31,845 bases of DNA from CAYURH01 sp964447105 (GTDB lineage Bacteria > Patescibacteriota > Saccharimonadia > Saccharimonadales > EFPC-124): positions 1 to 31,845 of the forward strand of contig CAYURH010000013.1 of the NCBI GenBank assembly GCA_964447105.1, read 5' to 3'. Both the position numbers and the translations under genes were made by a program. Shown here piece by piece: positions 12,357-19,726 of this stretch; within the stretch, counting starts at the first letter, position 1, and each line of letters begins with the position of its first letter. The notes under the pieces were generated by a model. It was not told the DNA's origin, did no database searches, and was given only the letters and a program-made list of their open reading frames with translations.

Positions 12357-13972
12357 CGGACCTAGAAATTCCGCTCGGCAAGAGGACTCGCGCCTATCGA
12401 TTTTTCGAAATGCTGCCAGCACTGCTGAGTTATGGCACCATTGCACTCCCGATTGCGCTCAGTATTTTTAGCCCGCTGCTTGCAGCTGTTTTTATTATCG
12501 GCTACGCCATCTACTGGTTTGTAAGAGCTATTTCTATGGCCTTCCGTACCATTCAGGGACACAATACGTTAGTCAAAGCACAGAGCGTGGACTGGTATCG
12601 ACGCCTACAAGATCTGGAAGACCCCGAAGCGGCGATTGCTGGATACCATGCGCGCCCGCATTTCAAAGAGTGGGCATTTAATCGCCACTATCGCAATCTG
12701 CAGCGAGTTGCGGGTAGCACCAAACCATTTCCCAAACCGCACCAGGTATACAATGTGTTGATTATCCCATTCTATAAAGAGGGTAGAGATGTGTTGGAAC
12801 CTACCCTCAAGACGGTAATGGCCAGCCACTATGATCTAAAAAACCTGATCATTGTGCTGGGCGCCGAAGAGCGCGTAGGTGAATCGGCCGTAGCGCTTGC
12901 TGAAAGTCTGGTCAAAAAGTACGGCTCCAAAGTGCTCCGCATGTGGTACACGGTGCACACTGTGCAACCCGATGAGGTGACGGGCAAGGGTGGTAACATC
13001 AACCACTCGGGCCGCGAAGTGGAGAAATTTCTCAAACAGCACAAAATCAACCCCGAAAATGTAGTGGTCACCACACTCGACGCCGACAACCATCCGCACC
13101 CGTCTTATTTTGCATCTGTTACCTATGAATTCATCGTAGATCCCGAGCGTCACTATCGTTCGTACCAACCAACTGCGCTGTATTTCAAAAACATCTGGGA
13201 CGTGCCGGCACCAATGCGTGTGCTCGCCACAGGTAACTCGTTTTGGACAATCATCAACTCTCAGCGTCAGCATCTGCTGCGAAATTTTTCGGCTCACTCC
13301 CAGAGCATGGCGGCGATTATCGATACTAATTATTGGAGCGGACGCAGTATCGTCGAAGACGGCCATCAATACTGGCGTAGTTATTTCCGTTTCGACGGTC
13401 GCTATGAGGTGACGCCAATTTACGTGCCAATCCACCAAGACGCAGTGCTCGATGTGACGTATTGGAAGACGGTAAAATCACAGTTTATCCAGCTGCGACG
13501 TTGGGCTTACGGCGCTTCCGATGTGCCCTATGTCGCCACAAAAGGCTTCGGCAAAAAAAGTAAGATTCCATTCTGGAAAATGTTCCCTCGTTTTATGCGC
13601 TTGCTCGAAAGTCATGTGTCTTGGGCAGTAGCTCCTCTTATTATTACGGGTGGCGCCTGGTTGCCGCTGCTAGTCAACCCAGAGGCGAGTCGGAGCATTG
13701 TAGCGCACGAACTGCCGCAGATTGCTAGCCAACTACAGTTTGTCGCAACTGTCGGCCTGTTTATTACCGTATTCCTAGCGTTCAATATGTTGCCGCCACG
13801 ACCAGCCCGCTATAAACGGCATCGCAACTTGTTCATGCTGGCGCAGTGGTTGATCATGCCCGTGACAAGCATTTGTTTTGGTTCGACTGCAGCATTCACG
13901 TCGCAGACACGCTTGCTTCTGGGCAAGTATCTCGATAAATTCGACATTACTACCAAAGGAGTCAAGAAATAA
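12353..13972 (+). CDS. Membrane family-2 glycosyltransferase (cellulose-synthase-like)
   Basis: 539 residues. Two N-terminal helices (about 20-65) precede a GT-A domain: the nucleotide-binding strand NVLIIPFYKEG (134-144), the metal-binding TLDADNHPHP (DAD at 243-245), a candidate general base in VEDGHQYW (334-341) and QLRRW (380-384), the QxxRW signature of processive GT2 enzymes. Two or more C-terminal helices (about 422-500) follow. It should add sugars from UDP- or GDP-sugar to a lipid or polymer at the cytoplasmic membrane; the sugar cannot be read from sequence. Its TAA is directly adjacent to the stop of convergent nrdR. Confidence 0.85.
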   Translation: MTDLEIPLGKRTRAYRFFEMLPALLSYGTIALPIALSIFSPLLAAVFIIGYAIYWFVRAISMAFRTIQGHNTLVKAQSVDWYRRLQDLEDPEAAIAGYHARPHFKEWAFNRHYRNLQRVAGSTKPFPKPHQVYNVLIIPFYKEGRDVLEPTLKTVMASHYDLKNLIIVLGAEERVGESAVALAESLVKKYGSKVLRMWYTVHTVQPDEVTGKGGNINHSGREVEKFLKQHKINPENVVVTTLDADNHPHPSYFASVTYEFIVDPERHYRSYQPTALYFKNIWDVPAPMRVLATGNSFWTIINSQRQHLLRNFSAHSQSMAAIIDTNYWSGRSIVEDGHQYWRSYFRFDGRYEVTPIYVPIHQDAVLDVTYWKTVKSQFIQLRRWAYGASDVPYVATKGFGKKSKIPFWKMFPRFMRLLESHVSWAVAPLIITGGAWLPLLVNPEASRSIVAHELPQIASQLQFVATVGLFITVFLAFNMLPPRPARYKRHRNLFMLAQWLIMPVTSICFGSTAAFTSQTRLLLGKYLDKFDITTKGVKK

Positions 13973-14431
13973 CTATTTGCCGCGTAGTTGTCGTTTGACG
14001 GCGGCGCTATCTAAGCCTGGTTGGTGGTAGCTTAGGTATTTTATGTAAGCGGCCGCATCGTAATTTTTGAGCACAGCTAGGGTGGTTTGTATAATATTAT
14101 CCTTGGTTATTACTTGTTCCTGGTCTGAAGCGATTCGATAGAGTTTTTGTTCTATAGTGCCGAGCACATATTCGCTGGCCGTCGCGGCTTGCTTGCGGTG
14201 GTCGCATGCTTTGTATATGGCAAGCAAGAGTTTAGTGCGCGAATAGGGCAGGGCTCGAGGCAAGCCTTTGATGCCCACTCTCATGATAGTATCTGGCCGC
14301 ACCTGCTCTTCGGTAGTAAATTCGCGGTCGCACTGTTGGCAGCGCCGTCTGCGCCATACTGAATTGATCTTTTTAGTGCGACGAGAGTTATAAACTTCGG
14401 TCTTGTTGCTCAAACAAAATGGACAAACCAT
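13973..14431 (-). CDS. nrdR: NrdR-type transcriptional repressor
   Basis: 152 residues, the usual NrdR length. An N-terminal zinc ribbon (C3, C6, C31, C34 in MVCPFC... RRRRCQQCDREFTT) binds DNA. An ATP-cone domain (about 47-137) begins TIMRVGIKGLPRALPYSRTKLLLAI and senses ATP/dATP. NrdR represses ribonucleotide reductase genes at paired NrdR boxes; none of those target genes is in the window. GACAAT on the minus strand ends 8 nt before the ATG, giving an almost leaderless mRNA. The end abuts the glycosyltransferase stop with no gap. The family call is firm. Confidence 0.88.
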   Translation of the reverse strand: MVCPFCLSNKTEVYNSRRTKKINSVWRRRRCQQCDREFTTEEQVRPDTIMRVGIKGLPRALPYSRTKLLLAIYKACDHRKQAATASEYVLGTIEQKLYRIASDQEQVITKDNIIQTTLAVLKNYDAAAYIKYLSYHQPGLDSAAVKRQLRGK

Positions 14432-14491
14432 GACTACATATTGTCATTTATCTAATTAAAATGCTAGTGGAAAACGTCACAAAACTGTGGG

Positions 14492-14526
14492 AAACAAAAC
14501 TCGAGCTCCGTATTACAGAGCTCGAG
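14492..14526 (-). terminator. Intrinsic terminator of the small minus-strand transcript
   Basis: CTCGAGCTC and GAGCTCGAG form a perfect 9-bp stem with a 9-nt loop, followed on the minus strand by TTTTGTTT. It closes a short transcript that starts near 14687. Confidence 0.6.
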
Positions 14527-14567
14527 CAACAAAAAATCTATTTTGGAGGGCATATGTCCCAGCTGTA

Positions 14568-14687
14568 TTAACGCGAACGCTTTGTGGATTTCCGAACAGG
14601 GCGTGTGTCTGGCACATGTTCGTAGAACAGCTGGAAACTTTGAAGTTCTGATTTGTCGTGTTTATGAGTGGATTGGATGATACTCAT
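14568..14687 (-). CDS. Tiny leaderless protein, 39 residues
   Basis: The reading starts MSIIQSTHKHDKSELQSFQL and ends VRKSTKRSR before TAA, basic at its C terminus and without a recognised family. Coding is supported by an excellent promoter (TTGACT, 17 nt, TAAAGT) placed so that transcription starts at the ATG, and by an intrinsic terminator 42 nt after the stop. If not coding, the unit would be a roughly 195-nt small RNA. The region on the plus strand shows an SD-like GGAGGG followed by only five codons, which I do not call. Confidence 0.45.
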   Translation of the reverse strand: MSIIQSTHKHDKSELQSFQLFYEHVPDTRPVRKSTKRSR

Positions 14688-14693
14688 GTAATT

Positions 14694-14722
14694 ACTTTAG
14701 CATAAGCGTAAACGATAGTCAA
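14694..14722 (-). promoter_or_regulatory. Strong sigma-70-like promoter of the tiny gene
   Basis: Minus strand TTGACT (14722-14717), 17-nt spacer, TAAAGT (14699-14694). The start codon follows 6 nt later. Confidence 0.65.
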
Positions 14723-14799
14723 TAGCAGTATAGAGCGTTGAATATATCGTATATGGTTTCGATACGTAGCCTTGCGTGCGGAGTCATTTTATCGTACGC

Positions 14800-14805
14800 T
14801 ATAAC
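14800..14805 (+). promoter_or_regulatory. -10 box of tRNA-Val
   Basis: TATAAC, 11 nt before the tRNA. A 7-bp hairpin (14774-14780 with 14794-14800) lies just upstream. Confidence 0.4.
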
Positions 14806-14815
14806 AGTTATGTGT

Positions 14816-14892
14816 GGGCTCTTAGCTCAGTTGGCTAGAGCGTTTCCTTGACGTGGAAAAGGCCACAGGTTCGAGTCCTGTAGAGCCCACCA
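14816..14892 (+). tRNA. tRNA-Val (anticodon GAC)
   Basis: Acceptor GGGCTCT/AGAGCCC, anticodon stem TTTCC/GGAAA with loop TTGACGT (U33, anticodon GAC), T arm ACAGG-TTCGAGT-CCTGT, discriminator A, encoded CCA. Confidence 0.92.
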
Positions 14893-14934
14893 AAGTAAAA
14901 TACCCCTAATCTTAGGGGTATTTTACTTTGGTGG
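14887..14934 (+). terminator. 23-bp perfect inverted repeat starting inside tRNA-Val
   Basis: The left arm (14887-14909) begins with the last two acceptor bases and the ACCA end of the tRNA. The right arm (14912-14934) is its exact complement; the loop is 2 nt. The right arm contains GTATTTTACTTTGG. It probably terminates the tRNA transcript, but it is longer than needed and takes in the tRNA 3' end. Confidence 0.6.
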
Positions 14935-15093
14935 ATTATTACTGCTCGCCCGCAAAGTTCGCGCATAGAAGCTTGCTTCGAGCACGAGGTTTAGCGGCCA
15001 TAGACCGCCATGAGTCGCGCGCCAGCGGCGCAAGGGGGCAAGTTCTGTAGGGTCCAAGTCTTAATACCATTTGTGCAAACCCCTCTCTCAAGG
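14935..15093. other. Intergenic region before the thrS leader
   Basis: About 160 nt with short GC-rich self-complementary pieces (for example GCGG/CCGC near 15000) but no convincing gene or named RNA family. I looked for a T-box core and did not see one. Confidence 0.4.
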
Positions 15094-15099
15094 TAAAAT
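15094..15099 (+). promoter_or_regulatory. -10 box of the thrS leader
   Basis: TAAAAT, 10 nt before the ATG of the leader peptide. The predicted start near 15106 leaves a 3-4-nt leader. Confidence 0.45.
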
Positions 15100-15109
15100 A
15101 ACACTAGTT

Positions 15110-15154
15110 ATGAAGCAGTTAATATCATTTTGTTTGACCACAACCACCCCTTAG
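15110..15154 (+). CDS. Threonine-rich leader peptide upstream of thrS
   Basis: Fourteen codons read MKQLISFCLTTTTP then TAG, with four consecutive threonine codons (ACC ACA ACC ACC) just before the stop. It begins right after a -10 box and ends 50 nt before thrS. Four Thr in a row in such a short ORF directly before the threonyl-tRNA synthetase gene is the layout of transcription-attenuation leader peptides: ribosome stalling when charged tRNA-Thr is scarce would change folding downstream. The last Thr codon lies in the left arm of a hairpin (15146-15159). The identity as a regulatory peptide is inference but the sequence fit is specific. Confidence 0.6.
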   Translation: MKQLISFCLTTTTP

Positions 15155-15185
15155 GGGGTATAGTTTGTTAATCAATTTGATATTA
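15118..15185 (+). promoter_or_regulatory. thrS: Candidate attenuator of thrS
   Basis: Two competing pairings are visible. ACCCC with GGGGT (15146-15150 / 15155-15159), followed by a T-rich TATAGTTTGTT, could act as a short terminator. TAATATCA (15120-15127) with TGATATTA (15178-15185) encloses it and ends 8 nt before the thrS ribosome binding site. A ribosome on the Thr codons would cover both left arms. Confidence 0.45.
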
Positions 15186-15204
15186 GTTATAAAGAGGAAC
15201 TGCA

Positions 15205-16992
15205 ATGCCACAACCAAACGAACACCTTAACGCGTTGCGACACAGCCTAGCGCACCTGTTGGCCGCCGCTGTAATGCAACTGTACCCAAGCGCCAAACGG
15301 ACTATTGGTCCGGCTATCGACAATGGGTTTTACTTTGACTTTGATTTTGAAAAGCCTATTACTGAAGAAGATCTGCCTAAAATTGAAGCTAAAATGCGCC
15401 AAATACTGCCTACCTGGCATACTTTCGAGCGCCACGAACTAACTGCCGACGAAGCCAAAAAAGAATACCCTGATAATCCGTACAAACACGAATTAATCGA
15501 TGAGTTTTCTGACGGCGGCGCTCAAAAGCTGTCGTTCTACAAATCTGGCGACTATTGGGATCTGTGCAAAGGCGGCCACGTTGAAGATATGCAACAGGTT
15601 AAACCTGACGCCTTTAAGCTGACTCATCTCGCAGGGGCTTACTGGCGCGGTAACGCCAAAAACAAAATGTTGACCCGCATTTACGGCGTAGCTTTTGATA
15701 ACAAGGCAGAACTTGATGACTACTTAAATATGCAAGAAGAAGCCAAAAAACGCGACCATCGCAAATTGGGTGAAGACTTAAAGCTGTTCTTTATATCAGA
15801 CAGTGTGGGTGCCGGATTGCCACTCCTTATGCCTCGCGGTGAAGCCATAAAGAACGAACTCATGAAGTACATGCGCGCTAAAGAAGAGGCTAGGGGATAC
15901 CAGTTCGTTGCCACCCCGGTATTGGCGCAGTCCAAACTATACGAACGTTCAGGCCATGCCAGCTACTACCTAGAAAACATGTATGGCACAAAACCCGACG
16001 AAGAAGGTAATGTATTTTACGTTAAGCCTATGAACTGCCCGCATCATCATATGATTTACGAAAAGTTAGTTGAAAGCTACCGAGATTTACCGCTTCGCCT
16101 TTCTGAATATGCTGGGCTGTATCGTTATGAGCTGTCTGGAACACTAACGGGTCTAATTCGTATGCGCGGGCCGATTACTCAAAACGACTCACATTTGTAC
16201 GTTACTCCCGATCAAGTAAAAGAAGAATTCGCCAAAGTTGTTGAGCTCTTTGAAGAAGTGTATTCCGAAACGGGTATCAAAAACTACTGGTTCCGTTTAT
16301 CGCTGCCAGACTTTTCGAAAGAAAAATACGCCGGCAGCCGAGAGCAGTGGGAATGGGCTGGCAGTATTATCCGCGACTGTTTGCAAAACGCCCAGGCTGA
16401 TTTTGTGGAAGAACCAGACGAAGCCGCGTTTTATGGTCCCAAAGTTGATATTCAGATCAAAAACGTGCATGGCAAAGAAGACAGTATTGCCACAGTGCAG
16501 CTAGATATCGTTGTGCCCGAACGCATGGGGCTTAAATACATCGACGCCGAAGGCAAAGAACAGGTGCCATTGGTGATCCACAAATCAATCATGGGTGCGT
16601 TCGAACGGTTTATGGGATTCCAACTTGAACAAACCGAAGGCCGACTACCCCTGTGGCTTGCGCCAGAGCAGATACGGTTAATTACCGTCAACCAAGAAGA
16701 ATCTACCAAGCACTTTGCCGCGAGTATAAAGCAAAAGGGCAGTGAACTCGGCTTACGGGTTGTGATAGATAACGACAACGAATCTGTAGGCAAAAAGATC
16801 CGCAACGCCGAACTCATGAAAGTGCCATACACACTTGTTATTGGCGAAAAAGAAATCCAATCCGGCCAGGTAGTTGCACGAGTGCGCAGCGATATGGCTG
16901 TGCAAACTGAGCATACACCTATTACTACTGATCAGTTTCTCCAGACCGTCGCCAACGAAGTAAAAAGCCGCGCTACCAAGACGTCGCTATAA
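15205..16992 (+). CDS. thrS: Threonyl-tRNA synthetase, short form without TGS domain
   Basis: 595 residues against about 640 in the usual enzyme. It starts directly at the editing domain (HxxxH H13/H17 and CKGGH C121/H125), so the N-terminal TGS domain is absent. The class II catalytic core follows from about 190, with zinc ligands C278 (MNCPHHH), H330 (NDSHLY) and H459 (VIHKS). Motif 2 is YRYELSGTLTGLIRMRG and motif 3 GRLPLWLAPEQ. The anticodon-binding domain covers about 490-590. It charges tRNA-Thr in the cytosol. GAGGAA lies 5 nt before the ATG. A Thr-codon leader peptide precedes it. The alkyltransferase-like gene follows after 3 nt, suggesting one operon. Confidence 0.96.
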   Translation: MPQPNEHLNALRHSLAHLLAAAVMQLYPSAKRTIGPAIDNGFYFDFDFEKPITEEDLPKIEAKMRQILPTWHTFERHELTADEAKKEYPDNPYKHELIDEFSDGGAQKLSFYKSGDYWDLCKGGHVEDMQQVKPDAFKLTHLAGAYWRGNAKNKMLTRIYGVAFDNKAELDDYLNMQEEAKKRDHRKLGEDLKLFFISDSVGAGLPLLMPRGEAIKNELMKYMRAKEEARGYQFVATPVLAQSKLYERSGHASYYLENMYGTKPDEEGNVFYVKPMNCPHHHMIYEKLVESYRDLPLRLSEYAGLYRYELSGTLTGLIRMRGPITQNDSHLYVTPDQVKEEFAKVVELFEEVYSETGIKNYWFRLSLPDFSKEKYAGSREQWEWAGSIIRDCLQNAQADFVEEPDEAAFYGPKVDIQIKNVHGKEDSIATVQLDIVVPERMGLKYIDAEGKEQVPLVIHKSIMGAFERFMGFQLEQTEGRLPLWLAPEQIRLITVNQEESTKHFAASIKQKGSELGLRVVIDNDNESVGKKIRNAELMKVPYTLVIGEKEIQSGQVVARVRSDMAVQTEHTPITTDQFLQTVANEVKSRATKTSL

Positions 16993-16995
16993 GAA

Positions 16996-17307
16996 ATGCA
17001 AGATCCAGAGTTCAAAGAAGCGATTTATGCCTTGGTCGCACAAATCCCAATTGGCCGGGTGATGACTTATGGCCAGGTGGCGGTTTTGTGTGGCCGCCCA
17101 AGGGCTGCCTGGGAAGTGGGGCAAATTGCTCATTACGGTCCAGATAACTTGCCCTGGCATAGAGTAGTTAACAAACAAGGCGGACTGGCCAGCGGCTGGC
17201 CAGGTGGCATCGACGTCCAAAAGCAGCTGCTCGAAGCAGAAGGTGTACAGGTGAGCCCAGAATACCGTATAGACATTGGCACTTTGTTGTGGAATCCAGA
17301 ACGATAA
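16996..17307 (+). CDS. Alkyltransferase-like protein (MGMT family without the acceptor Cys)
   Basis: 103 residues, the single DNA-binding domain of O6-methylguanine methyltransferases. IPIGRVMTYGQVA starts the helix-turn-helix, followed by the arginine-finger region RPRAAWEVGQIAHYG. The acceptor motif PCHR reads PWHR (53-56), with Trp54 for Cys. Family members of this kind do not transfer the alkyl group; they bind O6-alkylguanine, flip it out and hand the lesion to nucleotide excision repair. It starts 3 nt after thrS without its own ribosome binding site and overlaps miaA by 19 nt, so it is probably translated by coupling. Confidence 0.9.
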   Translation: MQDPEFKEAIYALVAQIPIGRVMTYGQVAVLCGRPRAAWEVGQIAHYGPDNLPWHRVVNKQGGLASGWPGGIDVQKQLLEAEGVQVSPEYRIDIGTLLWNPER

Positions 17308-18176
17308 CTCCTTTGATTGTGATTGTTGGCCCAACAGGCAGCGGCAAATCAGACCTAGCCATGGGCATCGCACGCCGCTACAACGGCGAAATTGTGTGTG
17401 CCGATTCACGCACAGTCTATCGTGGTATGGATATTGGGACGGCCAAGCCATCGCTTCGGGATCAGCAAGAAGTGCGTCATCATCTGCTAGATATCGTAAA
17501 TCCTGACCAATCATTTAATGCAGCCCTGTTTAAACAATTAGCGCACAAGGCTATAGCTGATATTCGTCATCGGGGCAGATTGCCGATATTGGTAGGTGGC
17601 ACAGGCTTGTACATAAACGCAGTCATTTTTGATTATGTTTTTGGTGATGCAGCAGATCTTGGGTTGCGCAAGGAGCTGGAAGACAAGTCGGTGGTTGAGT
17701 TGCAGCAGATTTGTATCCAAAAAAACATCGAAATGCCCGCCAACAACCTCAATAAACGCTACCTCGTTAGGGCCATAGAAATGAATGGAATTCTACAACA
17801 AAAAAGAGTGCTTACTGATGACACTTTTGTTGTGGGTATCACATTAGAACCCGCCATTTTGCAAGATAGGATCAAAAAGAGGGCAGATACAATGTTTGCG
17901 AGCGGCGTGGTCAGCGAAGCAACCACCATTGCTGCTGCATATGGCTGGGAAGCCGAAGCGATGACCGGTAACATCTATAGAGTCTCCAGGCAGGTCGCTG
18001 AAAACGGCATGAGTATCGAAGACGCCAAACAACTTGTTGCCCAGAGTGATAAAAAGTTAGTAAAGAAGCAGCTAACCTGGTTTAGGGCAAATCCCTATGT
18101 TCATTGGGGTTCACCTGACGACCTAAAATCCCAAATCGAACACTTTTTACACAAATACAATATGCGAGCCGTATAA
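17289..18176 (+). CDS. miaA: tRNA dimethylallyltransferase
   Basis: 295 residues starting at GTG 17289, inside the end of the preceding gene. The start just upstream of the first beta strand fits the family. P-loop GPTGSGKS (14-21), then CADSRTVYRGMDIGTAKPS, DIVNPDQSFNAALF, the lid VGGTGLYINAVI, and a C-terminal GNIYRVSRQVAE and KKQLTWFR. It isopentenylates A37 of tRNAs reading codons that start with U, using DMAPP. CPR bacteria often lack isoprenoid synthesis, so the substrate may be imported; that is inference. Confidence 0.95.
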   Translation: MESRTITPLIVIVGPTGSGKSDLAMGIARRYNGEIVCADSRTVYRGMDIGTAKPSLRDQQEVRHHLLDIVNPDQSFNAALFKQLAHKAIADIRHRGRLPILVGGTGLYINAVIFDYVFGDAADLGLRKELEDKSVVELQQICIQKNIEMPANNLNKRYLVRAIEMNGILQQKRVLTDDTFVVGITLEPAILQDRIKKRADTMFASGVVSEATTIAAAYGWEAEAMTGNIYRVSRQVAENGMSIEDAKQLVAQSDKKLVKKQLTWFRANPYVHWGSPDDLKSQIEHFLHKYNMRAV

Positions 18177-18184
18177 CAATAGGG

Positions 18185-18190
18185 TACAAT
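18185..18190 (+). promoter_or_regulatory. -10 box of the nucleotidyltransferase gene
   Basis: TACAAT, about 28 nt before the ATG. The leader contains TGGAG. Confidence 0.4.
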
Positions 18191-18217
18191 ATCCTTACAA
18201 GTGGAGATATTTTCGGC

Positions 18218-18823
18218 ATGATTGACGCCTTATTTGGTTCGAAGACGCGAGTAAAACTGTTACACCTATTTCTCAACAATCCTAACCGTGCTTTTTATGT
18301 GCGCGAAATTACGCGCAAGATTGATGAACAGATCAACTCTGTGCGTCGTGAGCTAGCAAACCTGCTCAGTATCGGTATAATCCAGAGCGATCAGAGTGAA
18401 AACGCCAACAATCGCTTATACTACGAAGTGAACCAAACGTATACCCACTATGAAGCATTGCGTGCAATGTTTGGTGACACTGGGTCGGTGGCAGCCGCCA
18501 AAGCTACTACAGAAGAGGGGAGCGACTGGACAAAACGCCTCAAAGCGTTGGGTGATGTGCGTGTGGCATTGCTCTGTGGCAGTTTGGTGCGCGGGAGTGA
18601 AAGTGACGTAGATCTGTTGCTGGCTGGCAATATTAATAAGACGCAGGCCAAACGATTCATCAAAGAGCTAGAAGACGAAGAGAAAAAACAGCTCAACTAC
18701 ACCATTATGTCGTACGAAGATTTTTACTACCGCTTGAGTATACGCGACAGATTCATTACCAACATCGTCAACGGCAAATTTACTTTGCTGCAAGATACAG
18801 AAAACATTCTATCAGAGGCCTAA
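18218..18823 (+). CDS. Winged-helix protein with a minimal nucleotidyltransferase domain
   Basis: 201 residues. The N-terminal part (1-70) is a winged helix of the ArsR/MarR type: LFGSKTRVKLLHLFLNNPNR, YVREITRKIDEQINSVRREL. The C-terminal part carries the nucleotidyltransferase signature GSLVRGSESDVDLLL (121-135), with the two metal aspartates D130 and D132 and a third acidic position not obvious. Such fusions appear in bacterial and archaeal genomes as presumed transcription regulators or toxin/antitoxin-like proteins. Its own promoter is visible. The next gene starts 9 nt later with a strong AAGGAGG, so the two form an operon. The role is unknown. Confidence 0.75.
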   Translation: MIDALFGSKTRVKLLHLFLNNPNRAFYVREITRKIDEQINSVRRELANLLSIGIIQSDQSENANNRLYYEVNQTYTHYEALRAMFGDTGSVAAAKATTEEGSDWTKRLKALGDVRVALLCGSLVRGSESDVDLLLAGNINKTQAKRFIKELEDEEKKQLNYTIMSYEDFYYRLSIRDRFITNIVNGKFTLLQDTENILSEA

Positions 18824-18832
18824 GGAGGATAT

Positions 18833-19459
18833 ATGGAAGTAGAATTTAAAGGTGGAAATTGTGTTGTTATCAACAACAAAAAAGACACATTCGTCACCGA
18901 CCCTAATCTGAGTTCAATCGGATTGAAAGACCAAGGGGCTGACGCAACTGTACAGTTGCTTACCCAGGAGCGCTTTAAAGCTCCCGCCTCCGAAGAAACG
19001 CTCGTTCTCAGCGGGCCTGGCGAATACGAGATCCACAACTGTTCTGTGCAGGGGATAGCAGCCAAGGCGCATGTCGATCCGGACAATTCGCAGACAACGA
19101 TCTTTACTCTCGAGATTGAAGGCGTTCGATTCTGTATACTTGGTCATATCGCAGGTAAATTGGACGAAGATCAGCAAGAGGCGATAGGTATGATCGACGT
19201 GTTGATAGTGCCGGTGGGCGGCAGGGGGTATAGCCTAGAGCCTAAAGAAGCTGTGGCGGTAGTGCGCGATATCGACCCCAAGATAGTTATCCCAACACAT
19301 TATGACGAAGAAGGCGTGACGTACGAAGTGCCTCAGATCGGAATCGAGGAGTTTCTAACTGAGCTCGCGGCTCCGATAGAGGTGAGCGCCAAACTCAAGC
19401 TCAAAGCTGGTCAAATTCCAGAACAGCTTACTGTGCAGCACCTTACGCGCAGCAAATAG
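18833..19459 (+). CDS. MBL-fold protein lacking the usual metal motif
   Basis: 208 residues with the overall plan of UlaG-like (Lactamase_B_3) proteins: MEVEFKGGNCVVINNKKDTF, LSGPGEYEIHNCSVQGI, RFCILGHIAGKLDED, IDVLIVPVGGRGYSLEPKEA and KIVIPTHYDEEG. The canonical HxHxDH motif expected after the third strand is absent; the corresponding segment reads TVQLLTQERF. Only the late histidine (IPTHYD) is left, so metal-dependent hydrolysis is unlikely. AAGGAGG lies 6 nt before the ATG. It is co-transcribed with the winged-helix gene. Conserved partners with this order may point to a shared regulatory role. Confidence 0.75.
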   Translation: MEVEFKGGNCVVINNKKDTFVTDPNLSSIGLKDQGADATVQLLTQERFKAPASEETLVLSGPGEYEIHNCSVQGIAAKAHVDPDNSQTTIFTLEIEGVRFCILGHIAGKLDEDQQEAIGMIDVLIVPVGGRGYSLEPKEAVAVVRDIDPKIVIPTHYDEEGVTYEVPQIGIEEFLTELAAPIEVSAKLKLKAGQIPEQLTVQHLTRSK

Positions 19460-19460
19460 C

Positions 19461-19490
19461 AAAAAAGCTCCCAGAGATGGGAGCTTTTTT
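19461..19490. terminator. Bidirectional intrinsic terminator
   Basis: AAAAAAGCTCCCA and its complement TGGGAGCTTTTTT form a 13-bp stem with a GAGA loop. It ends both the MBL-fold gene (plus) and rpmB (minus). Confidence 0.9.
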
Positions 19491-19506
19491 GATGAACCGG
19501 TTTGGT

Positions 19507-19698
19507 TTAAAGTACGCCTTTTTTCTTGAGCGTACGAATAGCTTGAGTGCTCAAGGTCATGGTCACTTTGTGGCCATCAACCATGAACGTCTTCTTCTGA
19601 AGGTTTGGCTTCCAAACACGCTTAGTAGTGTGCTTTGAAAAGCTGACATTGTTGCCAAATTGTTTGCCTTTGCCGGTAAGTTCGCATCGCGCAGCCAT
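19507..19698 (-). CDS. rpmB: Ribosomal protein bL28
   Basis: 63 residues, normal length for bL28. MAARCELTGKGKQFGNNVSF, the KPNLQKKTF segment and the TLSTQAIRTLKKKG C terminus are characteristic. It contains one Cys only, so it is the zinc-free type. It binds 23S rRNA near the exit region of the large subunit. AAGGAAAG precedes the ATG. A strong promoter (TTGACG-17-TAAAAT) and a bidirectional terminator define a monocistronic unit. Confidence 0.95.
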   Translation of the reverse strand: MAARCELTGKGKQFGNNVSFSKHTTKRVWKPNLQKKTFMVDGHKVTMTLSTQAIRTLKKKGVL

Positions 19699-19726
19699 AA
19701 TTAATCTCTTTCCTTAAACTTACACT

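Noticed and set aside
12836..13438. 200-codon ORF antisense to the glycosyltransferase
   Set aside because: It is a shadow of a well-supported GT2 gene; no start signals.
14893..15204. T-box riboswitch upstream of thrS
   Set aside because: No T-box core sequence and no specifier-loop layout; a Thr-codon peptide is present instead.
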